From Micromonospora haikouensis (GTDB taxonomy: Bacteria > Actinomycetota > Actinomycetes > Mycobacteriales > Micromonosporaceae): DNA of 64,000 nucleotides. Under the pieces are notes generated by a model, which was not told the DNA's origin, ran no database searches, and was given only the letters and a program-made list of their open reading frames with translations. The stretch spans positions 62,001-126,000 of the forward strand of contig NZ_FMCW01000005.1 of NCBI RefSeq assembly GCF_900091595.1. The letters run 5' to 3'. Positions 8,883-16,608 of this stretch are shown here, one piece after another. Made by a program: the position numbers and the translations under genes. Each line of letters starts with the position of its first letter. The stretch's first letter is position 1.

Positions 8883-10265
8883 ATGGTCGTCGTGGCGCAA
8901 CGGCTGATCGTCGTCGGCGGGGACGCCGCCGGCATGGCGGCGGCCTCCCAGGCGCGCCGCCGCCGCGACCGGTCCGACCTGGAGATCGTGGCGTTCGAGC
9001 GGGGGCACTTCACGTCGTACTCGGCGTGCGGCATCCCGTACTGGATCAGCGGGGTGGTCCCGGAGCGGGACCAGCTCATCGCCCGCGACCCGGCGACCTT
9101 CCGCGCCGACTTCGACATCGACGTCCGGCTGCGGCACGAGGTCACCGCGATCGACCTGGCCCGCCGGGAGGTCGTCGCCCGCGACCTCGACGGCGGCGGC
9201 GAGGTCCGCGAGCCCTTCGACGAGCTGGTGTACGCCACCGGGGCGGTGCCGAAGCGACCCGACTGGGCCGACCCCGAGGTGCGGGGCGTCTTCGGCGTGC
9301 AGACCCTCGACGACGCCTCGGCGCTGCGCGCGTGGCTGGACGCCGAGCCCGCGCCGCGCCGCGCGGTGGTGGTGGGCGGCGGCTACATCGGGGTGGAGAT
9401 GGCCGAGGCGCTGATCCAGCGCGGCCTGTCGGTCACCCTCGTCGAGCAGGCCGACCAGCCGATGGCGACCGTCGACCCCGACATGGCGGCGCTGGTCGCC
9501 GACGCGATGCGCGGCATCGGCATCGACATCCGCACCGGCGTCGAGGTGACCGGGCTCGACGGCCGGGCCGGGCGGGTGTCCGCGGTGGTCACCGCCGACG
9601 GGCCGCTGCCGGCCGACGTCGTGGTCCTGGGCCTGGGGGTACGCCCCGACACCGCCCTCGCCGAGGCCGCCGGCCTGCCCGTCGGCCTCTCCGGGGGGAT
9701 CCGGGTGGACCGGCGGATGCGGGTGCCCGGGGTGCCGGGGGTGTGGGCGGCGGGCGACTGCGTCGAGACCCTGCACCGGGTCAGCGGGCTGCCCGTGCAC
9801 GTGCCGCTGGGCACCCACGCCAACAAGCAGGGCCGGGTCGCGGGGATCAACCTCGGCGGCGGGTACGCCACCTTCCCCGGCGTCATCGGCACGGCCGTGA
9901 CGAAGGTCTGCGAGCTGGAGGTGGGGCGCACCGGCCTGCGCGAGCGGGACGCCGCGGCCAGCGGGTTCGAGTTCGTGTCGGTGCGGGCCGAGTCGACGAA
10001 CCGGGCCGGCTACTACCCGGGGGCGCGGACGATGACGGTGAAGCTGATCGCCGAGCGGTCCAGCGGGCGGCTGCTCGGGGCGCAGATCGTCGGCTGGTCC
10101 GAGGCGGCGAAGCGGATCGACACGCTGGCCGTGGCGCTGTGGAACGAGATGACGGTGGACGAGATGACCGCCCTCGACCTCGGCTACGCCCCGCCGTACG
10201 CGCCGGTGTGGGACCCGGTGCTGATCGCGGCCCGCAAGGCGGTCGACGCCCTGCACCAGGGGTAA
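8883..10265 (+). CDS. FAD-dependent pyridine nucleotide-disulfide oxidoreductase, CoA-disulfide reductase-like
   Basis: A 460-residue flavoprotein. It has an N-terminal FAD Rossmann motif (IVVGGDAAGMAAA), the single redox cysteine in SYSACGIPY (about Cys49), a second NAD(P)H-binding motif AVVVGGGYIGVEMAEAL, the FAD motif VWAAGDCVET, and a C-terminal dimerisation domain with ESTNRAGYYPGA. A lone Cys rather than CxxxxC marks the CoA-disulfide reductase / NADH oxidase / persulfide reductase group. It probably reduces CoA disulfide or persulfides, or oxygen, with NAD(P)H. The adjacent YbdK-type ligase supports a thiol-redox role. The start ATG is followed three codons later by an in-frame GTG that is a possible alternative. 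Confidence 0.85.
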   Translation: MVVVAQRLIVVGGDAAGMAAASQARRRRDRSDLEIVAFERGHFTSYSACGIPYWISGVVPERDQLIARDPATFRADFDIDVRLRHEVTAIDLARREVVARDLDGGGEVREPFDELVYATGAVPKRPDWADPEVRGVFGVQTLDDASALRAWLDAEPAPRRAVVVGGGYIGVEMAEALIQRGLSVTLVEQADQPMATVDPDMAALVADAMRGIGIDIRTGVEVTGLDGRAGRVSAVVTADGPLPADVVVLGLGVRPDTALAEAAGLPVGLSGGIRVDRRMRVPGVPGVWAAGDCVETLHRVSGLPVHVPLGTHANKQGRVAGINLGGGYATFPGVIGTAVTKVCELEVGRTGLRERDAAASGFEFVSVRAESTNRAGYYPGARTMTVKLIAERSSGRLLGAQIVGWSEAAKRIDTLAVALWNEMTVDEMTALDLGYAPPYAPVWDPVLIAARKAVDALHQG

Positions 10266-10343
10266 GTGTCGGGGGGCGCGGTTAGCGTGTGGGCGCAGCC
10301 GTGGTGCCGGGTCCGGCGCCCCACCCTCTCGAAAGGCATCACC

Positions 10344-11765
10344 ATGTCGCAGGAGACGACCTACCTCGAACTGTCTGAAGTGGACGGTGCGGCGCACAAG
10401 TTCTACGAGGTGGTGGTGGACGACACCGCGCTGACGCTGCGCTACGGCCGGATCGGCGACCAGGGTCAGGTGAAGACCACGTCCTACCCGGACAACGCGC
10501 GCGCCCGCGCCGCCGCCGCGAAGAAGATCGGCGAGAAGGTCCGCAAGGGGTACGCCCCGGCGGTGCCCGGCGTCCGCCAGAAGCGGCCCGTGTCGCGGCG
10601 GCAGATCGTCAGCACCCGCTCGACGGCCCGCACCGCCCCCGTGCTGTGGCGGTACGCCTCGGGCGCGCCCGCGTTCGGCATCTTCGTCGACGGGCAGCAC
10701 TGCATGGTCGGCAACGAGCACGGGGTGATCACCACCCTCGACCACGACGCCCGGGTGCTCGACCAGGTCCGCCTGCCCGACGGGGTGAAGTGCATCGTCG
10801 CCGACGACGCCTGGCTCTACGCGGGCTGCGACGACGGCAACGTCTACGACCTGTCGGGCAAGGTGCCCCGGGTGGCGTACGCGATCGCCCCCGACATCGA
10901 CATCTACTGGCTGGACATCCACGACGGGGTGCTGGGCGTCGCCGACGCCGACGGCGGCATCGCCGCGATCGACCACGAGGACGAGTTCCTGTGGCGGCGA
11001 CCCGGGCGCGGCCGGGCGGCGTGGATGGTGCGCTGCGACGCCGACGCGCTCTACCACGGCCACTCGCAGGGGGTCACCGGCTACGACTGGCGCACCGGCC
11101 GGGAGCTGTGGCACACCCGCACCGGGTCGGTGCTGTTCGGCTGGCAGGAGCGCGACGCCGTGTTCGCCGGCACCGGCACCCGCGAGGTGGTGCGGCTGCG
11201 CAAGGACGGGCGGGCCGAGCAGATCTACCGCTGCGACGCCCCGGTCTTCTCGTGCGCCACCGCCGAGGACGGCCGGTACGTCTTCGCCGGCGACAACCAG
11301 TCGTCGATCTACTGCTTCGACGCGGCCGGCAACCGGCTGTGGAAGCTCGGCACCGGCTGCGGCTCGGCCTACTCGATGCAGTTCCACGACGACCGGCTCT
11401 ACGTGGTCACCACCAGCGGCTATCTGGCCTGCGTCGACGCCAGCGAGCCGGCGATCCGGGCCGCCGAGGCGGGCACGGTGCCGGAGGTGGTGGACGTCAA
11501 GGCCCCCGCCCGGCAGCCCGAGCCGGCGGCGTGGACCACCGTGGAGGTGGTCACCGACGACCGGGGCGGCGTGGTGGTGCAGTGCGTCGACGACGGCGGC
11601 CGGCTGCGCGTCCACGTGCTCTCCGACGGCTACCGACGGGACTGGTCGGTGCAGTTCCCCAAGGGCATCCGCGAGCCGGGCGCGCGCTACCTGGTCACCG
11701 AGGTCCGCGAGGCGGGCCGGGGCGGCTTCTACCGGGCGTACGGCGACATCCGCCGGCTGCGCTGA
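10344..11765 (+). CDS. WGR domain - beta-propeller protein
   Basis: A 473-residue protein with two parts. Residues 1 to about 85 form a WGR domain (KFYEVVVDDTALTLRYGRIG, QVKTTSYPDNARARAAA, KIGEKVRKGY), a fold found in PARPs and bacterial DNA-associated proteins that bind nucleic acid ends. The rest is a repetitive PQQ/quinoprotein-like beta-propeller of about seven blades, each rich in Asp, Gly and Trp (LWRYASGAPAFGIFVDGQH, WLYAGCDDGNVYDLSG, LWKLGTGCGSAYSMQF). No signal peptide, so it is cytoplasmic. The start ATG 10344 follows GAAAGG. Function is unknown; a nucleic-acid-linked scaffold or sensor is a guess. Confidence 0.82.
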   Translation: MSQETTYLELSEVDGAAHKFYEVVVDDTALTLRYGRIGDQGQVKTTSYPDNARARAAAAKKIGEKVRKGYAPAVPGVRQKRPVSRRQIVSTRSTARTAPVLWRYASGAPAFGIFVDGQHCMVGNEHGVITTLDHDARVLDQVRLPDGVKCIVADDAWLYAGCDDGNVYDLSGKVPRVAYAIAPDIDIYWLDIHDGVLGVADADGGIAAIDHEDEFLWRRPGRGRAAWMVRCDADALYHGHSQGVTGYDWRTGRELWHTRTGSVLFGWQERDAVFAGTGTREVVRLRKDGRAEQIYRCDAPVFSCATAEDGRYVFAGDNQSSIYCFDAAGNRLWKLGTGCGSAYSMQFHDDRLYVVTTSGYLACVDASEPAIRAAEAGTVPEVVDVKAPARQPEPAAWTTVEVVTDDRGGVVVQCVDDGGRLRVHVLSDGYRRDWSVQFPKGIREPGARYLVTEVREAGRGGFYRAYGDIRRLR

Positions 11766-11806
11766 GCGGTCCCCGGTGCGCAGCGGCGGTGGGGAAGGAT
11801 GGTCCG

Positions 11807-12712
11807 ATGGAGACGGAGCTGGAGATCCCCGAGCGGCTGAGCTGGTTGCGGCGGACGCCCTTCGGCCGGGCCTGGCTGGCGGCGCTGCCGGGCCGGCTCG
11901 CCGACTGCGTCGAGCAGTGGGGGCTGCGGCTCACCGGCCCGCCCTTCCCGTACGCGTTCGCCTCCCTGGCGCGGCCGGTCGAGCTGCCCGACGGCACCCG
12001 GGCGGTGCTCAAGCTGCAGCTTCCCGACGCCGACAGCGTGCACGAGGCCACGGCCCTGGCGTGCTGGGCGGGCGACGGGGCGGCCCGGCTGCTGGCCCAC
12101 GACCCGGGTCGGCGGGCGCTGCTGGTGGAGCGCTGCGACCCGGGCACGCAGCTGCACGCCGTCGGTCGGGACGGAGCGCCGCAGGTGACGCTCGACGAGG
12201 CGCTGGACGTCGTCGCCGGGCTGCTGCCCCGGCTGTGGCGACCCGTCGGCACGCCGTTCACGCCGCTGGCCGAGGAGGCGGCGGGCTGGTCGGAGCAGTT
12301 GCCGGTGCGCTGGGAGCGGCTCGGCCGGCCGTTCGAGCGCCGGCTGCTCGACGCCGCGCTCGGCCGGCTCGCCGAGCTGGTCGACACGCAGGGCGAGCAG
12401 GTGCTGGTCAACCAGGACCTGCACGCCGGCAACATCCTGCGGGCCACCCGCGAGCCGTGGCTGGTGATCGACCCGAAACCGCTGGCCGGGGAGCGCGAGT
12501 TCGGCGTGGTGGCGATCGTCCGGGGCCAGGAGCTGGGCCACTCCCCGGCGGCGGTGCGGCGGCGACTGGACAAACTGACCGGCGAGCTGGGCCTGGACCG
12601 CGAGCGGGTGCTGGGCTGGGCGATCGGGCACACGCTGGCCTGGAGCATGACCGATGACGTCGTGTTCACCGAGCACGCCGAGATCGTCCGCTGGCTGCTC
12701 GACCTCGCCTGA
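11807..12712 (+). CDS. Aminoglycoside/hydroxyurea O-phosphotransferase-like kinase (APH(6) family)
   Basis: A 301-residue kinase of the APH(6)/hydroxyurea phosphotransferase family. The N-lobe has AVLKLQLPDADSVHEATALACW with the ATP-binding Lys and its Glu partner; the catalytic loop is VLVNQDLHAGNIL with the essential Asp and Asn, and the metal-binding motif is WLVIDPKPL. The residue before QD, normally His-Gly in HGDLH, is Asn-Gln here, a small deviation. Relatives inactivate streptomycin or hydroxyurea, but chromosomal homologues in actinobacteria are numerous and their natural substrates are mostly unknown; resistance should not be assumed. The ATG has GGGGAAGGA upstream. Confidence 0.82.
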   Translation: METELEIPERLSWLRRTPFGRAWLAALPGRLADCVEQWGLRLTGPPFPYAFASLARPVELPDGTRAVLKLQLPDADSVHEATALACWAGDGAARLLAHDPGRRALLVERCDPGTQLHAVGRDGAPQVTLDEALDVVAGLLPRLWRPVGTPFTPLAEEAAGWSEQLPVRWERLGRPFERRLLDAALGRLAELVDTQGEQVLVNQDLHAGNILRATREPWLVIDPKPLAGEREFGVVAIVRGQELGHSPAAVRRRLDKLTGELGLDRERVLGWAIGHTLAWSMTDDVVFTEHAEIVRWLLDLA

Positions 12713-12723
12713 GCGGCGGCGGG

Positions 12724-13578
12724 TCAGGCCTGACCGGGCTGGCAGGTGGGGCACCAGTAGAGGTTGCGGCCCGCCAGCTCGCCCCGGCGCACCTCGTCGC
12801 CGCAGACGTGACACGGCTGGCCGGGGCGGCGGTAGACGTAGACCTCGCCGCCGTGCCGGTCCACCCGGGGCGCGCGGCCGGTGGCCTCCGGCAGGTGGGC
12901 GTCCCGCACGGTGTCGATCCGGCCCGCCTCGACGGCCCGGGTCATCAGGTGCACCAGGTCCGCCCACAGCTCCCGCCACCGGGCCGGGGGCAGCTCCCGG
13001 CCGGGCAGCAGCGGCGACAGGCCCGCCCGGAACAACGCCTCCGTGACGAAGATCAGGCCGGTGCCGGCCACCACCGACTGGTCGAGCAGCAGCGCCGCGA
13101 GCGGGGTCGCGCTGCGGGAGATCCGGGCGTACGCGCGGGCCGGGTCGGCGTCGGCGCGCAGCGGGTCGGGGCCGAGGCGGTCGCGCAGCGCCGCCGCCTC
13201 GGGCGGGGTGAGCAGCTCGCAGGCGTTCGGGCCACGCAGGTCCAGCCAGTGCCCGTGGTGCGACACCGCCGGCCCGGAGCGCGTACGCGAACCGTCGCCG
13301 GTCAGCCGCAGCCGCACCTGACCGACGGGCGGCGGGGGCTCGCCCGACCCGTCGGCGAACTTGCCGTACAGGCCGAGGTGCACGTGCAGGGTCAGCCCGT
13401 TCGCGTGGTGGTGCAGCAGGTGCTTGCCGTACGCCTCGGTGCCCTCCAGGACGGTGCCGGAGAGCAGGGCCGCGCCGTCGGCGAAGCGGCCCTGCGGGCT
13501 GGTGGCCCGCACCTCGGCCCCGGCGAACAGCTCGGCGTGCCGGGCGGCGAGGCGGTGGATGGTGTGTCCCTCTGGCAC
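12724..13578 (-). CDS. Fpg/Nei-family DNA glycosylase (endonuclease VIII-like)
   Basis: A 284-residue bifunctional DNA glycosylase / AP lyase for oxidised pyrimidines. I set the start at the GTG 13578 because it places the obligatory catalytic Pro directly after the initiator (M-P2-E3-GHTIHR); a TTG three codons upstream would bury it. Other family marks: YGKHLLHH with the conserved Lys, the helix-two-turn-helix region QSVVAGTGLIFVTEALF, and a C-terminal zinc finger CHVCG...CPTC. The fingers and LDQSVVAG sequence match the actinobacterial Nei1/Nei2 branch. It converges on the phosphotransferase gene with only 11 bases between stops. Confidence 0.88.
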   Translation of the reverse strand: MPEGHTIHRLAARHAELFAGAEVRATSPQGRFADGAALLSGTVLEGTEAYGKHLLHHHANGLTLHVHLGLYGKFADGSGEPPPPVGQVRLRLTGDGSRTRSGPAVSHHGHWLDLRGPNACELLTPPEAAALRDRLGPDPLRADADPARAYARISRSATPLAALLLDQSVVAGTGLIFVTEALFRAGLSPLLPGRELPPARWRELWADLVHLMTRAVEAGRIDTVRDAHLPEATGRAPRVDRHGGEVYVYRRPGQPCHVCGDEVRRGELAGRNLYWCPTCQPGQA

Positions 13579-13605
13579 GGCCGCCAAGCATAGTCAGCAG
13601 TGGGG

Positions 13606-13764
13606 TCAGCGGCCCTCGGTGACGTACGTCCCGCGCTGCGGCATGGTCATGACCAGCCCGCGCTCGCGCAGCAGGGCGATCGCGGCACGGACCGTGCCTC
13701 GTGCCACGCCGTACTCCTGCTGGAGCCGGAGCTCGCTCGGCAGCGGCTTGAGCGGCTGCAACTC
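13606..13764 (-). pseudogene. Remnant of a GntR-family transcriptional regulator
   Basis: About 52 codons ending at a stop at 13606 encode the second half of a GntR winged helix: ELQPLKPLPSELRLQQEYGV, then ARGTVRAAIALLRERGLVM and RGTYVTEGR. The normal N-terminal helix of the domain (usually YxQIADxLRxxI) is missing; upstream the frame degenerates to Pro/Arg-rich sequence without resemblance to the family, and there is no effector domain. The ORF can be extended to 13944, but that extension runs through an inverted repeat. I read it as a truncated, probably non-functional fragment. Confidence 0.6.
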
Positions 13765-13909
13765 CCGCGCCCTGCACCAACCCCGCGCAGGCCGATACGG
13801 CCGGCTGCCGCCCCGAGGCCGGGCCAAGGTGACCGCCGTGCTGACATGCCGGTCGGACGCGCGGCAGGCCGCCGCTGACCACCTGGACCCACGCACACGC
13901 AGCCGAAGC

Positions 13910-13960
13910 AGATCTTGGTGAGTTTCGGCCCCCAGAGGGGCCATTTTCTCACCAAGATCT
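13910..13960. repeat. 51-bp inverted repeat with 13-bp perfect arms
   Basis: The arms AGATCTTGGTGAG (13910-13922) and CTCACCAAGATCT (13948-13960) are exact reverse complements. The 25-base interior contains a second stem, GGCCCC/GGGGCC, so the element can fold into a long nested hairpin. It sits just upstream of the GntR remnant in a region without an intact gene. Confidence 0.8.
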
Positions 13961-14109
13961 CGGCGCTACGGCGGACGCGGCGGGGGCGGCGCGCCCCGAT
14001 CGGGTGAACCGGGTGTCGCCGGATCGGCGGCTGGGTATCTCGGTGGCGTTACCGCGTGGCTGCCACCGGCGCTTCCGAGGTCTCCACGCGTTCATCAGGA
14101 GGTGATGAG

Positions 14110-14973
14110 GTGAAGATTCCTTCGCTGTTGTCCCGCCGGAACGAGCCGGCGACGACGTACGACAGCAACGGCGACGGCCGGGTCGACGAGCGCGACGGAG
14201 TTGTCGCGTCCGGCACCGACGGCCGCCCCGACGGGCAGCCGGTGGTCACCGACCGGGGCGGGGAGCAGACGACGTACCGCAGCAGCACGACCGCCACCGA
14301 CGGCGAGCGGGCCTCCGACGTGGAGCGACGGGCCGCCGAGCGGGGGGCCCTGGCCCGGGCCGCCACCGCCCGCGCGGCCACCGCCCGCACCCCGGACGGC
14401 GAGCTGCGCCGCCCGGCCACCGCCGCGCCCACGGTGGACTCCCCGGACCCGGAGCGGGCCGCCGACCGGGAACGCGGTGCCTCCCGGACCCTGCCGGCGG
14501 CTCCCACGGCCGCACCGGCGACGGACCGCACCACCGAACGGCCGCTGCCGGCCGACCGGGACCGCACCACCGAACGGCCCCTGCCGGCCGACCGGGTCGA
14601 CGCCGACGCCGAGACCCGGCGGGAGCCGGTGCCGGTGGTGGCCGGGCCGAAGCCGAGGGCCAGCCTGCTCGCCACCCTCGGCCTGGTCGTCGGCGTCGCC
14701 GGGCTGGCCGCCGTGCTGACCGGCACCCTCGCCGGGTACGGCATCGCGGTCGGCGCGCTGGGCGCGGTGCTGTCGGTGTTCGGCCTGCTCGCCACCCGCC
14801 GCCGGCACATCGCGGGCAAGACGGACGCGCTGCTGGGCATGGCCTTCGGCGTGGCCGCCGTGGTGCTCGGGGTGCTGGCGATGACCGGGCAGTTCGTCTG
14901 GCCCACCACGGACGGCGACTGGGTGCAGCGGCTGCGCGAGTGGCTCGACTCACAGTTTGTCGATCGCCTCTGA
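14110..14973 (+). CDS. Hypothetical protein: disordered N-terminus with EF-hand-like loop, C-terminal membrane helices
   Basis: A 287-residue protein starting at GTG 14110, fixed by an ideal AGGAGGT 5 bases upstream. Residues 1 to about 185 are charged and low-complexity, with a calcium-loop-like stretch DSNGDGRVDERDG near residue 20 and a repeated DRTTERPLPADR segment (12-13 residues, twice). The C-terminal third has three hydrophobic segments (LLATLGLVVGVAGLAAVLTG, IAVGALGAVLSVFGLLA, LLGMAFGVAAVVLGVLAM). The arrangement suggests a long cytoplasmic or exported tail on a small membrane domain. No family recognised; the DNA is followed by a palindromic tandem array. Confidence 0.75.
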   Translation: MKIPSLLSRRNEPATTYDSNGDGRVDERDGVVASGTDGRPDGQPVVTDRGGEQTTYRSSTTATDGERASDVERRAAERGALARAATARAATARTPDGELRRPATAAPTVDSPDPERAADRERGASRTLPAAPTAAPATDRTTERPLPADRDRTTERPLPADRVDADAETRREPVPVVAGPKPRASLLATLGLVVGVAGLAAVLTGTLAGYGIAVGALGAVLSVFGLLATRRRHIAGKTDALLGMAFGVAAVVLGVLAMTGQFVWPTTDGDWVQRLREWLDSQFVDRL

Positions 14974-14989
14974 CGGGCACATTGGACCC

Positions 14990-15167
14990 CGCCGGCGGTA
15001 CGCCGGCACAGTTCGACCCGGCGGTGCGCCGGCCCTGATCGACCCGGTGGTGCACCGGGGATGCTCGACCCCGGCGGTGCGCCGGGACTGTGGGACCCGG
15101 TGGTGCACCGGGACTGTGCGACCCGGCGACTCGCCGGCAGCCCGACCACTCCGGTGGTTCACCGGCC
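14990..15167. repeat. Tandem array of seven ~26-bp palindromic units
   Basis: Seven units with a period of about 26 bases, each with a hairpin core of the form CCGGYGGTGCRCCGG, separated by short spacers such as ACTGTGCGA or CTGATCGA. Cores alternate between CCGGCGG...CGCCGG and CCGGTGG...CACCGG, so changes in the left arm are matched by changes in the right arm and the stem is preserved. It fills most of the gap between the membrane-protein gene and the convergent HxlR gene. Confidence 0.8.
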
Positions 15168-15178
15168 GGGCACACCTT

Positions 15179-15207
15179 TTCGGGGGCGGCGATTCGCCGC
15201 CCCCGAA
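15179..15207. terminator. Strong hairpin, probable bidirectional terminator
   Basis: Arms TTCGGGGGCGGCGA and TCGCCGCCCCCGAA are perfect reverse complements with one base between them (the real loop will use a few bases from each arm). Preceded by CCTTTT on the plus strand. Lies between the 3' ends of the plus-strand membrane gene and the minus-strand HxlR gene. Confidence 0.7.
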
Positions 15208-15269
15208 GCATGTCCGGCGAGCATGTCCGGGTGGCACCCCCGGGGCGGGCCCCGCCCCCGGTCCCCGCC

Positions 15270-15638
15270 TCAGTCCGGGTGGGCGACGCCCTCCCGGGCG
15301 TCGAGAAGCTCGTCCCAGTGCTCGCGGTTCCACGCGCAGACGGCCTCGATCGGGCCGAGCATGCTGCGGCCGAGCGCGGTGAGGGCGTACTCGACCCGGC
15401 GCGGCGGGCCGGGCTGCTCCGAGCGGCGCACCAGGCCGCTGGCCTCCAGCCGGCGCAGCGAGGCGGTGAGGGCCTTGGCGCTGACCCCGCGCAGGGGCAC
15501 CCGCAGCTCGGAGAAGCGTCGGGGGCCGCCCTCCAGGCAGCGGATCACCATGCCGCCCCACTTGTCGCCGAACCGGAACGGCGACAGGTCCGACGGGCAG
15601 AGCGGGTCGAACATCTCCGGGTCCAGTGGCGTCGCCAT
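15270..15638 (-). CDS. HxlR-family winged-helix transcriptional regulator
   Basis: A 122-residue regulator. It shows the HxlR core: FGDKWGGMVIRCLEGGPRRFSELR, GVSAKALTASLRRLEASGLVRRSEQPGPPRRVEYALTALGRSM. A cysteine near the N-terminus (PLCPSD) is in the position used by redox- or aldehyde-sensing HxlR/YodB-type proteins, which suggests but does not prove thiol sensing. It is divergent from an NAD(P)-binding oxidoreductase with a 96-base shared promoter region, the classical arrangement in which the regulator controls its neighbour. Confidence 0.85.
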   Translation of the reverse strand: MATPLDPEMFDPLCPSDLSPFRFGDKWGGMVIRCLEGGPRRFSELRVPLRGVSAKALTASLRRLEASGLVRRSEQPGPPRRVEYALTALGRSMLGPIEAVCAWNREHWDELLDAREGVAHPD

Positions 15639-15734
15639 GACACTCACCGTAATCGGTATCCGGGCGGTAACCGGCCCCCCGGCTAGCGTCGCTGCGAGGT
15701 CGCCGCGGGGCGACCGGAGCGAGGGGGTACGTCG

Positions 15735-16385
15735 ATGAGTGGGATCGTCGTCTTCGGGGCCGGTGGCCGGGCCGGCCGGGCCGTGGTGGCCGAGGCGCGG
15801 GCGCGTGGTCACGAGGTGACCGCCGTCGTGCGGGACCCGGCCCGCCACCCCGCCCTGGCGGCCGGGCGGGGCGTCCGGGTCGCCGCCGGTGACGTCACCG
15901 ACGCGGGGCGGGTCGCCGAACTGGCGGCCGGACACGACGCGGCGGTGCACGCCGCCGTCGACCTGGGCGTACCGGCCGACGTGTTCTTCCCGGCCGCCGC
16001 CCGCGCGCTCGCGGCCGGGCTGGGGCGGGCCGGGGTGGGCCGGTTGGTGGTCGTGGGGCTGGCCTCCGTCCTGCCCACCGAGACCGGGGCCCTGCTGCTG
16101 GACACCCCCGGCTACCCGCAGGAGTACCGGGCGTTCTGCCTCGGGCACGGTGCCGGCAACGAGGCGCTGCGCCGGGCGGAGGGCGTGCCGGACTGGCTGG
16201 TGCTCAGCCCCGCCGGGGACTTCGACCACACCGGCCAGCCCGCCGGGGGTTACCGGTTCGCCTCGGGGGACGCCGGCAGCCGCATCACCTACCCGGATCT
16301 GGCCCTCGCCCTGCTCGACGAGATCGACGCGCCCCGCCACCACCGGGTGCACCTGGGCGCAGAGGGCACGACGCCCACCGTGTGA
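15735..16385 (+). CDS. NmrA-like NAD(P)H-binding oxidoreductase
   Basis: A 216-residue Rossmann protein of the atypical SDR (NAD(P)H-binding, PF13460) group. The cofactor loop IVVFGAGGRAGRAVVAEA is at the N-terminus, followed by VTAVVRDPARHPAL and GDVTDAGRVAELAAGHDAAVHA. There is no classical YxxxK pair. Relatives reduce quinones or flavins or act as redox sensors. The divergent HxlR regulator is likely to control it, for instance in response to quinone or aldehyde stress (inference from context). Intergenic DNA 15639-15734 has repeated GGTA(T/A)CC-like motifs that could be operator half-sites. Confidence 0.8.
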   Translation: MSGIVVFGAGGRAGRAVVAEARARGHEVTAVVRDPARHPALAAGRGVRVAAGDVTDAGRVAELAAGHDAAVHAAVDLGVPADVFFPAAARALAAGLGRAGVGRLVVVGLASVLPTETGALLLDTPGYPQEYRAFCLGHGAGNEALRRAEGVPDWLVLSPAGDFDHTGQPAGGYRFASGDAGSRITYPDLALALLDEIDAPRHHRVHLGAEGTTPTV

Positions 16386-16608
16386 CGGCGGCAGTCGCCA
16401 GCGGCGGAGGAGACGGTCGGACAAGCGCGGGGGCGGCGACAGCGCAACACATCGCCGCCTCCGGGGTCCGAGACGCAACGAATCGTCGGGTGACGCAACT
16501 TCCGGCGGTGGATGTCGTCGCTGTGCCCGCATACCGTTGGGCAACGGCGCCAGCCCGTGGGCCGAAGGTGGCCGGGCGCGCCCGACCCATGGGAGCAGGA
16601 CAGTGACG

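Noticed and set aside
7668..11615. 1315-codon open frame on the minus strand
   Set aside because: Composition is His/Val/Gly/Arg/Pro-rich without domains, and it lies opposite three clear genes. Long antisense frames are normal in DNA this GC-rich.
11807..12712. Streptomycin resistance gene
   Set aside because: Family membership alone does not show resistance; homologues of unknown substrate are common in actinobacteria.
13606..13944. Complete GntR regulator of 112 residues
   Set aside because: The N-terminal helix of the DNA-binding domain is absent and the extension crosses an inverted repeat.
14990..15167. Possible CRISPR array
   Set aside because: Period of only ~26 bases, no unique spacers of 30 or more bases, no cas genes. 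It is a palindromic tandem array.
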